Source: Hydractinia symbiolongicarpus
Taxonomy: Eukaryota > Cnidaria > Hydrozoa > Anthoathecata > Hydractiniidae
Direction: 5' to 3'
NCBI RefSeq assembly: GCF_029227915.1
Contig: NC_079888.1
Location: 23,974,001 to 24,038,000 of the forward strand
Length of the DNA stretch: 64,000 bases
Shown here one piece after another: positions 1 to 11,277 of the stretch (position 1 is the stretch's first letter; each line of letters opens with the position of its first letter). The notes below the pieces were generated by a model. It searched no databases. It saw only the letters and a list, made by a program, of their open reading frames with translations, and was not told where the DNA came from. Both the position numbers and the translations under genes were made by a program.

Positions 1-3000
1 AAGTCTCATGCGTTTTAGTGGTGAAAAAATAATTTAAAAAATCGTTCGGGAAATGAGTTTACTCCCCGGGTACTTTCTTTGTATACTTTTGACTATACGG
101 GCCGAGTCCGGGATTTACGGGAAATCGCGGATTTTCGTTTGCCGGCGATTAAACTGCTTTTATTCAGCGTCTCATCAAAAATGAAAACATTTTTGAAAAC
201 TACAAGTCTCATGCGTTTTAGTGGTGAAAAAATAATTTAAAAAATCGTTCGGGAAATGAGTTTACTCCCTGGGTACTTTCTTTGTATACTTTTGACTATA
301 CGGGCCAAGCCGGGATTTACGGGAAATCACGGGTTTTCGTTTGCCGGCGATTAAACTTCTTTTATTAAGCGTCTCATCAAAAATGAAAACATTTTTGAAA
401 ACTACAAGTCTCATGCGTTTTAGTGGTGAAAAAATAATTTAAAAAATCGATCTGGAAATGAGTTTACTCCCTGGGTACTTTCTTTGTATACTTTTGACTG
501 TACGGGCCGAGTCCGGGATTTAGGGAAATCGCAGGTTTTCGTTTGCCGGCGATTAAACTGCTTTTATTCAGCGTCTCATCAAAAATGAAAACATTTTTGA
601 AAACTACAAGTCTCATGCGTTTTAGTGGTGAAAAAATAATTTAAAAAATCGTTCGGGAAATAAGTTTACTTCCTGGGTACTTTCTTTGTATACTTTTGAC
701 TATACGGGCCAAGCCGGGATTTACGGGAAGTCGCGGGTTTTTGTTTGCCGGCGATTAAACTTTTTTTATTCAGCGTCTCATCAAAAATGAAAACATTTTT
801 AAAAACTACAAGTCTTATGCGTTTTAGTATTGAAAAAATAATTTAAAAAATCGTTCTGGAAATGAGTTTACTCACAGGGTACTTTCTTTGTATACATTCG
901 ACTATATGTGCCAGGCCCGGGATTTACGGGAAATCGCGTGTTTTCGTTTGCCGGCGATTAAACTGCTTTTATTCAGCGTCTCATCAATAATGAAAACATT
1001 CTTGAAAACTACAAGTCTCATGCGTTTTAGTGGTGAAAAAATAATTTAAAAAATCGTTCGGGAATTGAGTTTACTCCCTGGGTACTTTCTTTGTATACTT
1101 TTGACTATACCGGCCAAGCCGGGATTTACGGGAAATCGCGGGTTTTCGTTTGCCGGCGATTAAACTTCTTTTATTCAGCGTCTCATCAAAAATGAAAACA
1201 TTTTTAAAACCTACAAGTCTTATGCGTTTTAGTGGTGAAAAAATAATTTAAAAAATCGTTCGGGAAATGAGTTTACTCCCCGGGTACTTTCTTTGTATAC
1301 TTTTGACTATACGGGCCGAGTCCGGGATTTACGGGAAATTGCGGATTTTCGTTTGCCGGCGATTAAACTGCTTTTATTCAGCGTCTCATCAAAAATGAAA
1401 ACATTTTTGAAAACTACAAGTCTCATGCGTTTTAGTGGTGAAAAAATAATTTAAAAAATCGTTCGGGAAATGAGTTTACTCCCTGGGTACTTTCTTTGTA
1501 TACTTTTGACTATACGGGCCAAGCCGGGATTTACGGGAAATCGCGGGTTTTCGTTTGCCGGCGATTAAACTTCTTTTATTAAGCGTCTCATCAAAAATGA
1601 AAACATTTTTGAAAACTACAAGTCTCATGCGTTTTAGTGGTGAAAAAATAATTTAAAAAATCGATCTGGAAATGAGTTTACTCCCTGGGTACTTTCTTTG
1701 TATACTTTTGACTATACGGGCCGAGTCCGGGATTTACGGGAAATCGCGGATTTTCGTTTGCCGGCGATTAAACTGCTTTTATTCAGCGTCTCATCAAAAA
1801 TGAAAACATTTTTGAAAACTACAAGTCTCATGCGTTTTAGTGGTGAAAAAATAATTTAAAAAATCGTTCGGGAAATGAGTTTACTCCCTGGGTACTTTCT
1901 TTGTATACTTTTGACTATACGGGCCAAGCCGGGATTTACGGGAAATCACGGGTTTTCGTTTGCCGGCGATTAAACTTCTTTTATTAAGCGTCTCATCAAA
2001 AATGAAAACATTTTTGAAAACTACAAGTCTCATGCGTTTTAGTGGTGAAAAAATAATTTAAAAAATCGATCTGGAAATGAGTTTACTCCCTGGGTACTTT
2101 CTTTGTATACTTTTGACTGTACGGGCCGAGTCCGGGATTTAGGGAAATCGCAGGTTTTCGTTTGCCGGCGATTAAACTGCTTTTATTCAGCGTCTCATCA
2201 AAAATGAAAACATTTTTGAAAACTACAAGTCTCATGCGTTTTAGTGGTGAAAAAATAATTTAAAAAATCGTTCGGGAAATAAGTTTACTTCCTGGGTACT
2301 TTCTTTGTATACTTTTGACTATACGGGCCAAGCCGGGATTTACGGGAAGTCGCGGGTTTTTGTTTGCCGGCGATTAAACTTTTTTTATTCAGCGTCTCAT
2401 CAAAAATGAAAACATTTTTAAAAACTACAAGTCTTATTCGTTTTAGTATTGAAAAAATAATTTAAAAAATCGTTCTGGAAATGAGTTTACTCACAGGGTA
2501 CTTTCTTTGTATACATTCGACTATATGTGCCAGGCCCGGGATTTACGGGAAATCGCGTGTTTTCGTTTGCCGGCGATTAAACTGCTTTTATTCAGCGTCT
2601 CATCAATAATGAAAACATTCTTGAAAACTACAAGTCTCATGCGTTTTAGTGGTGAAAAAATAATTAAAAAAATCGTTCGGGAAATGAGTTTACTCCATGG
2701 GTACTTTCTTTGTATACATTCGACTATACGTGCCAAGCCTGGGATTTACGGGAAATTCCGGGTTTTCGTTTGCCGGCGATTAAACTTCTTTTATTCAGCG
2801 TCTCATCAAAAATGAAAACATTTTTGAAAACTACAAGTCTCATGCGTTTTAGTGGTGAAAAAATAATTTAAAAAATCGTTCGGGAATTGAGTTTACTCCC
2901 TGGGTACTTTCTTTGTATACTTTTGACTATACCGGCCAAGCCGGGATTTACGGGAAATCGCGGGTTTTCGTTTGCCGGCGATTAAACTTCTTTTATTCAG

Positions 3001-3660
3001 CGTCTCATCAAAAATGAAAACATTTTTAAAACCTACAAGTCTTATGCGTTTTAGTGGTGAAAAAATAATTTAAAAAATCGTTCGGGAAATGAGTTTACTC
3101 CCCGGGTACTTTCTTTGTATACTTTTGACTATACGGGCCGAGTCCGGGATTTACGGGAAATCGCGGATTTTCGTTTGCCGGCGATTAAACTGCTTTTATT
3201 CAGCGTCTCATCAAAAATGAAAACATTTTTGAAAACTACAAGTCTCATGCGTTTTAGTGGTGAAAAAATAATTTAAAAAATCGTTCGGGAAATGAGTTTA
3301 CTCCCTGGGTACTTTCTTTGTATACTTTTGACTATACGGGCCAAGCCGGGATTTACGGGAAATCGCGGGTTTTCGTTTGCCGGCGATTAAACTTCTTTTA
3401 TTAAGCGTCTCATCAAAAATGAAAACATTTTTGAAAACTACAAGTCTCATGCGTTTTAGTGGTGAAAAAATAATTTAAAAAATCGATCTGGAAATGAGTT
3501 TACTCCCTGGGTACTTTCTTTGTATACTTTTGACTATACAGGCCGAGTCCGGGATTTAGGGAAATCGCAGGTTTTCGTTTGCCGGCGATTAAACTGCTTT
3601 TATTCAGCGTCTCATCAAAAATGAAAACATTTTTGAAAACTACAAGTCTCATGCGTTTTA
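1..3660 (+). repeat. Block with 6-, 8- and 9-monomer offsets
   Basis: Rare variants line up at fixed distances. CCCCGGG at 64 and 1,278 gives 1214 bp (6 monomers). CTGTAC at 498 and 2,117, TAAGTTTACTTCC at 661 and 2,280, and TCATCAATAATG at 981 and 2,600 all give 1619 bp (8 monomers). GGAATTGAG at 1,061 and 2,883, and ACCTACAAG at 1,209 and 3,031, give 1822 bp (9 monomers). The change from 1619 to 1822 is one monomer (about 2,632-2,834) present only in the later copy; it carries AATAATTAAAAAAATCG and CTCCATGGG. Confidence 0.85.
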
Positions 3661-4610
3661 GTGGTGAAAAAATAATTTAAAAAATCGTTAGCGAAATGAG
3701 TTTACTCCCTGGGTACTTTCTTTGTATACTTTTGACTATACGGGCCAAGCCGGGATTTACGGGAAATCGCGGGTTTTCGTTTTCCGGCGATTAAACCTCT
3801 TTTATTAAGCGTCTCATTAAAAATGAAAACATTTTTGACAACTACAAGTCTCATGCGTTTTAGTGGTGAAAAAATAATTTAAAAAATCGTTCGGGAAATG
3901 AGTTTACTCCCTGGGTACTTTCTTTGTATACTTTTGACTATACGGGCCGAGTCCGGGATTTACGGGAAATCGCGGATTTTCGTTTGCCGGCGATTAAACT
4001 GCTTTTATTCAGCGTCTCATCAAAAATGAAAACATTTTTACAAACTACAAGTCTCATGCGTTTTAGTGGTGAAAAAATAATTTAAAAAATCGTTCGGGAA
4101 ATGAGTTTACTTCCTGGGTACTTTCTTTGTATACTTTTGACTATACGGGCCAAGCCGGGATTTACGGGAAATCGCGGGTTTTCGTTTGCCGGCGATTAAA
4201 CTTCTTTTATTAAGCGTCTCATCAAAAATGAAAACATTTTTGAAAACTAGCAGTCTCATGCGTTTTAGTGGTGAAAAATAAAATTAAAAAATCGATCTGG
4301 AAATGAGTTTACTCCCTGGGTACTTTCTTTGTATACTTTTGACTATACGGGCCGAATCCGGGATTTAGGGAAATCGCAGGTTTTCGTTTGCCGGCGATTA
4401 AACTGCTTTTATTCAGCGTCTCATCAAAAATGAAAACATTTTTGAAAACTACAAGTCTCATGCGTTTTAGTGGTGAAAAAATAATTTAAAAAATCGTTCG
4501 CGAAATGAGTTTACTCCCTGGGTACTTTTTTTGTATACTTTTGACTATACGGGCCAAGCCGGGATTTACAGGAAATCGCGGGTTTTCGTTTGCCGGCGAT
4601 TAAACTTCTT
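3661..4610 (+). repeat. Class A monomers with no large duplication recognised
   Basis: Alternating GCCAAGCCGGG and GCCGAGTCC/GAATCC monomers with private changes, such as CGTTAGCGAAATG near 3,687, CTAGCAGTCTC near 4,246 and GAAAAATAAAATTAAA near 4,274. No genes or other elements are visible. Confidence 0.8.
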
Positions 4611-5780
4611 TTATTCAGCGTCTCATCAAAAATGAAAATATTTTTAAAAACTACAAGTCTCATGGGCTTTAGTGGTGAAAAAATAATTTAAAAAATCGTT
4701 CTGGAAATGGGTTTACTCACAGGGTACTTTCTTTGTATACATTCGACTATACGTGCAAAGCCCGGGATTTACGGGAAATCGCGGGTTTTCGTTTGCCGGC
4801 GATTAAACTTCTTTTATTCAGCGTCTCATCAAAAATGAAAACATTTTTGAAAACTACAAGTCTCATGCGTTTTAGTGGTGAAAATATAATTTAAAAAATC
4901 GTTCGGGAAATGAGTTTACTCCATGGGTACTTTCTTTGTATACTTTTGACTATACGGGCCAAGCCGGGATTTACGGGAAATCGCGGGTTTTCGTTTGCCG
5001 GCGATTAAATTTCTTTTATTCAGCGTTTATCAAAAATGAAAACATTTTTAAAACCTACAAATCTTATGCGTTTTAGTGGTGAAAAAATAATTTAAAAAAT
5101 CGTTCTGGAAATGAGTTTACTCACAGGGTACTTTCTTTGTATACATTCGACTATACGGACCAAGCCCGGGATTTACAGAAAATCGCGGGTTTTCGTTTTC
5201 CGGCGATTAAACCTCTTTGATGAAGCGTCTCATCAAAAATGAAAACTTTTTTGAAAACTACAAGTCTCATGCGTTTTACTGGTGAAAAAAAAATTTAAAA
5301 AATTGTTCGGGAAATGAGTTTACTCCCTGGGTACTTTCTTTGTATACATTCGACTATGCGGGCCAAGCCCCGGATTTACGGGAAAACGCCGGATTTCGTT
5401 TGCCGGCGATTAAACCTCTTTCATTAAGCGTCTCATCAAAAATGAAAATATTTTTGACAACTACAAGTCTCATGCGTTTTAGTGGTGAAAAAATAATTTA
5501 AAAAATCGTTCTGGAAATGAGTTTACTCCCTGGGTACTTTCTTTGTATACTTTTGACTATACCGGCCAAGCCGGGATTTACGGGAAATCGCGGGTTTTCG
5601 TTTGCCGGCGATTAAACTTCTTTTATTCAGCGTCTCATCAAAAATGAAAACATTTTTGAAAACTACAAGTCTCATGCGTTTTAGTGGTGAAAAAAAAATT
5701 TAAAAAATCGTTCGGGAAATGAGTTTACTCCCTGGGTACTTTCTTTGTATACATTCGACTATACGGGCCAAGCCCCGGAT
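4610..5780 (+). repeat. 1620-bp offset repeat, first copy
   Basis: Matches about 6,230-7,400 at +1620 bp (8 monomers). Shared rare variants include CATGGGCTTTAG (4,661 and 6,281), CAGCGTTTATCAAAAATG (about 5,020 and 6,640), CTCTTTGATGAAG versus CTCTTTGATTAAG, and CTATACCGGCC (about 5,551 and 7,171). The copies differ at scattered bases, for example GTGCAAAGCC versus GTGCCAAGCC and CCATGGGTAC versus CCCTGGGTAC, so the duplication is not very recent. Confidence 0.8.
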
Positions 5781-6229
5781 TTACGGGAAAACTTGGGATT
5801 TCGTTTGCCGGCGATTAAACTTCTTTTATTCAGCGTCTCATCAAAAATGAAATCATTTTTGAAAACTACAAGTCTCATGCATTTTAGTGGTGAAAAAAAA
5901 ATTTAAAAAATCGTTCGGAAAATGAGTTTACTCCCTGGGTACTTTCTTTGTATACATTCGACTATACGGGCCAAGCCCCGGATTTACGGGAAAACGCGGG
6001 ATTTCGTTTGCCGGCGATTAAACCTCTTTCATTAAGAGTCTCATCAAAAATGAAAACATTTTTGAAAACTACAAGTCTCATGCATTTTAGTGGTGAAAAA
6101 ATAATTTAAAAAATCGTTCGGGAATTGAGTTTACTCCCTGGGTACTTCCTTTGTATACTTTTGACTATACGGCCGAGTCCGGGATTTACGGGAAATCGCG
6201 GATTTTCGTTTGCCGGCGATTAAACTGCT

Positions 6230-7400
6230 TTTATTCAGCGTCTCATCAAAAATGAAAACATTTTTAAAAACTACAAGTCTCATGGGCTTTAGTGGTGAAA
6301 AAATAATTTAAAAAATCGTTCTGGAAATGGGTTTACTCACAGGGTACTTTCTTTGTATACATTCGACTATACGTGCCAAGCCCGGGATTTACGGAAAATC
6401 GCGGGTTTTCGTTTTCCGGCGATTAAACTTCTTTTATTCAGCGTCTCATCAAAAATGAAAACATTTTTGAAAACTACAAGTCTCATGCGTTTTAGTGGTG
6501 AGAATATAATTTAAAAAATCGTTCGGGAAATGAGTTTACTCCCTGGGTACTTTCTTTGTATACTTTTGACAATACGGGCCAAGCCGGGATTTACGGGAAA
6601 TCGCGGGTTTTTGTTTGCCGGCGATTAAATTTCTTTTATTCAGCGTTTATCAAAAATGAAAACATTTTTAAAACCTACAAATCTTTTGCGTTTTAGTGGT
6701 GAAAAAATAATTTAAAAAATCGTTCTGGAAATGAGTTTACTCTCAGGGTACTTTCTTTGTATACATTCGACTATACGGACCAAGCCTGGGATTTACAGGA
6801 AATCGCGGGTTTTCGTTTTCCGGCGATTAAACCTCTTTGATTAAGCGTCTCATCAAAAATGAAAACATTTTTGAAAACTACAAGTCTCATGCATTTTACT
6901 GGTGAAAAAAAAATTTAAAAAATTGTTTGGGAAATGAGTTTACTCCCTGGGTACTTTCTTTGTATACATTCGACTATGCGGGCCAAGCCCCGGATTTACG
7001 GGAAAACGCCGGATTTCGTTTGCCGGCGATTAAACCTCTTTCATTAAGCGTCTCATCAAAAATGAAAACATTTTTGACAACTACAAGTCTCATGCGTTTT
7101 AGTGGTGAAAAAATAATTTAAAAAATCGTTCGGGAAATGAGTTTACTCCCTGGGTACTTTCTTTGTATACTTTTGACTATACCGGCCAAGCCGGGATTTA
7201 CGGGAAATCGCGGGTTTTCGTTTGCCGGCGATTAAACTTCTTTTATTCAGCGTCTCATCAAAAATGAAAACATTTTTGAAAACTACAAGTCTCATGCGTT
7301 TTAGTGGTGAAAAAAAAATTTAAAAAATCGTTCGGGAAATGAGTTTACTCCCTGGGTACTTTCTTTGTATACATTCGACTATACGGGCCAAGCCCCGGAT
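6230..7400 (+). repeat. 1620-bp offset repeat, second copy
   Basis: Second copy of the block at 4,610-5,780. Past its end the correspondence continues with a changed offset: ACTTGGGATT is at 5,791 and 7,540 (+1749), because a 129-bp truncated monomer is inserted between them. Confidence 0.8.
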
Positions 7401-7456
7401 TTACGGGAAAACGCGGGATTTCGTTTGCCGGCGATTAAACCTCTTTCATTACGAAA
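7328..7456 (+). repeat. Truncated 129-bp monomer
   Basis: TCGTTCGGG occurs at 7,328 and again at 7,457, only 129 bp apart instead of about 203. The join reads CATTACGAAATCGTTCGGG: the CATTACGA end seen intact near 7,781 (CATTACGAGTCTC) runs directly into AATCGTTCGGG, removing about 74 bp that include the CATCAAAAATG and AAGTCTCATGCG parts. Confidence 0.9.
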
Positions 7457-8274
7457 TCGTTCGGGAAATGAGTTTACTCCCTGGGTACTTTCTTTGTATA
7501 CATTCGACTATACGGGTCAAGCCCCGGATTTACGGGAAAACTTGGGATTTCGTTTGCCGGCGATTAAACTTCTTTTATTCAGCGTCTCATCAAAAATGAA
7601 AACATTTTTGAAAACTACAAGTCTCATGCGTTTTAGTGGTGAAAAAAAAATTTAAAAAATCGTTCGGGAAATGAGTTTACTCCCTGGGTACTTTCTTTGT
7701 ATACATTCGACTATACGGGCCAAGCCCCGGATTTACGGGAAAACGCGGGATTTCGTTTGCCGGCGATTAAACCTCTTTCATTACGAGTCTCATCAAAAAT
7801 GAAAACATTTTTGACAGCTACAAGTCTCATGCGTTTTAGTGGTGAAAAAATAATTTAAAAAATCGTTCGGGAATTGAGTTTACTCCCTGGGTACTTTCTT
7901 TGTATACTTTTGACTATACGGCCGAGTCCGGGATTTACGGGAAATCGCGGATTTTCGATTGCCGGCGATTAAACTGCTTTTATTCAGCGTCCCATCAAAA
8001 ATGAAAACATTTTTAAAAACTACAAGTCTTATGCGTTTTAGTGGTGAAAAAATAATTTAAAAAATCGTTCTGGAAATGAGTTTACTCACAGGGTACTTTC
8101 TTTGTATACATTCGACTATACGGGCCAAGCCCGGGATTTACGGGAAATCGCGGGTTTTCGTTTTCCGGCGATTAAACCTCTTTCATTAAGCGTCTCATCA
8201 AAAAATGAAAACATTTTTGAAAACTACAAGTCTCATGCGTTTTAGTGGTGAAAAAAAAATTTAAAAAATCGTTC

Positions 8275-9894
8275 GGGAAATGAGTTTACTCCCTGGGTAC
8301 TTTCTTTGTATACATTCGACTATGCGGGCCAAGCCCCGGATTTACGGGAAAACGCGGGATTTCGTTTGCCGGCGATTAAACCTCTCTCATTAAGCGTCTT
8401 ATCAAAAATGAAAACATTTTTGACAACTACAAGTCTCATGCGTTTTAGTGGTGAAAAAATAATTTAAAAAATCGTTCGGGAAATGAGTTTACTCCCTGGG
8501 TACTTTCTTTGTATACTTTTGACTATACGGGCCGAGTCCGGGATTTACGGGAAATCGCGGATTTTCGTTTGCCGGCGATTAAAATTCTTTTATTCAGCGT
8601 CCCATCAAATATGAAGATGTTTTTGAAAACTACAAGTCTCATGCGTTTAGTGGTAAAAAAATAATATAAAAAATCGTTCGGGAAATGAGTTTACTCCCTG
8701 GGTACTTTCTTTGTATACTTTTGACTATAGGGGCCAAGCCCGGAATTTACGGGAAATCGCGGGTTTTCGTTTGCCGGCGATTAAACTTCTTTTATTCAGC
8801 ATCTCATCAAAAATGAAAACATTTTTAAAAACTACAAGTCTTATGCGTTTTAGTGGTGAAAAAATAATTTAAAAAATCGTTCGGGAATTGAGTTTACTTC
8901 CTGGGTACTTTCTTTGTATACTTTTGACTATACGGCCGAGTCCGGGATTTACGGGAAATCGCAGATTTTCGTTTGCCAGCGATTAAACTGCTTTTATTCA
9001 GCGTCTCATCAAAAATGAAAACATTTTTAAAAACTACAAGTCTTATGCGTTTTAGTGGTGAAAAAATAATTTAAAAAATCGTTCTGGAAATGAGTTTACT
9101 CCCTGGGTACTTTCTTTGTATACATTCGACTATGCGGGCCAAGCCCCGGATTTACGGGAAAACGCGGGATTTCGTTTGCCGGCGATTAAACCTCTCTCAT
9201 TAAGCGTCTTATCAAAAATGAAAACATTTTTGACAACTACAAGTCTCATGCGTTTTAGTGGTGAAAAAATAATTTAAAAAATCGTTCGGGAAATGAGTTT
9301 ACTCCCTGGGTACTTTCTTTGTATACTTTTGACTATACGGGCCGAGTCCGGGATTTACGGGAAATCGCGGATTTTCGTTTGCCGTCGATTAAAATTCTTT
9401 TATTCAGCGTCCCATCAAATATGAAGATGTTTTTGAAAACTACAAGTCTCATGCGTTTAGTGGTAAAAAAATAATATAAAAAATCGTTCGGGAAATGAGT
9501 TTACTCCCTGGGTACTTTCTTTGTATACTTTTGACTATAGGGGCCAAGCCCGGAATTTACGGGAAATCGCGGGTTTTCGTTTGCCGGCGATTAAACTTCT
9601 TTTATTCAGCATCTCATCAAAAATGAAAACATTTTTAAAAACTACAAGTCTTATGCGTTTTAGTGGTGAAAAAATAATTTAAAAAATCGTTCGGGAATTG
9701 AGTTTACTTCCTGGGTACTTTCTTTGTATACTTTTGACTATACGGCCGAGTCCGGGATTTACGGGAAATCGCGGATTTTCGTTTGCCAGCGATTAAACTG
9801 CTTTTATTCAGCGTCTCATCAAAAATGAAAACATTTTTAAAAACTACAAGTCTTATGCGTTTTAGTGGTGAAAAAATAATTTAAAAAATCGTTC
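8275..9894 (+). repeat. 810-bp (4-monomer) tandem duplication
   Basis: Copies at about 8,275-9,084 and 9,085-9,894. ATGAAGATGT is at 8,611 and 9,421, CAGCATCTC at 8,796 and 9,606, and the CTATGCGGGCC monomer at 8,320 and 9,130. Both copies include class D. The block is itself carried inside the 2616-bp duplication that follows, so the 810-bp step is older than the 2616-bp step. Confidence 0.85.
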
Positions 9895-11277
9895 TGGAAA
9901 TGAGTTTACTCACAGGGTACTTTCTTTGTATACATTCGACTATACGGGCCAAGCCCGGGATTTACGGGAAATCGCGGGTTTTCGTTTTCCGGCGATTAAA
10001 CCTCTTTCATTAAGCGTCTCATCAAAAATGAAAACATTTTTGAAAACTACAAGTCTCATGCGTTTTAGTGGTGAAAAAAAAATTTAAAAAATCGTTCGGG
10101 AAATGAGTTTACTCCCTGGGTACTTTCTTTGTATACATTCGACTATGCGGGCCAAGCCCCGGATTTACGGGAAAACGCGGGATTTCGTTTGCCGGCGATT
10201 AAACCTCTCTCATTAAGCGTCTTATCAAAAATGAAAACATTTTTGACAACTACAAGTCTCATGCGTTTTAGTGGTGAAAAAATAATTTAAAAAATCGTTC
10301 GGGAAATGAGTTTACTCCCTGGGTACTTTCTTTGTATACTTTTGACTATACGGGCCGAGTCCGGGATTTACGGGAAATTGCGGATTTTCGTTTGCCGGCG
10401 ATTAAAATTCTTTTATTCAGCGTCCCATCAAATATGAAAATGGTTTTGAAAACTACAAGTCTCATGCGTTTAGTGGTAAAAAAATAATATAAAAAATCGT
10501 TCGGGAAATGAGTTTACTCCCTGGGTACTTTCTTTGTATACTTTTGACTATAGGGGCCAAGCCCGGAATTTACGGGAAATCGCGGGTTTTCGTTTGCCGG
10601 CGATTAAACTTCTTTTATTCAGCGTCTCATCAAAAATGAAAACATTTTTAAAAACTAAAAGTCTTATGCGTTTTAGTTGTGAAAAAATAATTTAAAAAAT
10701 CGTTCTGGAAATGAGTTTACTTCCTGGGTACTTTCTTTGTATACTTTTGACTATACGGGCCAAGCCGGGATTTACGGGAAATCGCGGGTTTTCGTTTGCC
10801 GGCGATTAAACTGCTTTTATTCAGCGTCTCATCAAAAATGAAAACATTTTTAAAAACTACAAGTCTCATGCGTTTTAGTGGTGAAAAAATAATTTGAAAA
10901 ATCGTTCGGGAAATGAATTTACTCCCTGGGTACTTTCTTTGTATACTTTTGACTATACGGGCCAAGCCGGGATTTACGGGAAATCGCGGGTTTTCGTTTG
11001 CCGGCGATTAAACTGCTTTTATTCAAAAATTTATTTAAAAACTACAAGTCTCATGGGCTTTAGTGGTGAAAAAATAATTTAAAAAATCGTTCTGGAAATG
11101 AGTTTACTCACAGGGTACTTTCTTTGTATACATTCGACTATACGTGCCAAGCCCGGGATTTACGGGAAATCGCGGGTTTTTGTTTGCCGACGATTAAACT
11201 GCTTTTATTCAGCGTCTCATCAAAAATGAAAACATTTTTAAAAACTACAAGTCTTATGCGTTTTAGTGGTGAAAAAA
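8662..11277 (+). repeat. 2616-bp (13-monomer) tandem duplication, first copy
   Basis: Followed immediately by a second copy at 11,278-13,893. Markers at exactly +2616 are ATGAAGATG (9,421/12,037), GCCGTCGATT (9,381/11,997), CAGCATCTC (9,606/12,222), AAATTGCGG (10,375/12,991), the AATTTGAAAAATCG monomer (10,891/13,507) and GCCGACGATT (11,186/13,802). A difference seen is TTTTAGTTGTG near 10,672 versus TTTTAGTGGTG. Boundaries are set to within about 10 bp by the chimeric join. Confidence 0.9.
11024..11043 (+). repeat. 17-bp-deleted monomer tail (three copies)
   Basis: After TTTATTCA the usual GCGTCTCATCAAAAATGAAA stretch is replaced by AAAATTTATTTAAAAACTAC, 17 bp shorter than normal. The same variant is near 13,640 and 15,041, at +2616 and +1401, so all three descend from one deletion and were spread by the larger duplications. 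Confidence 0.85.
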
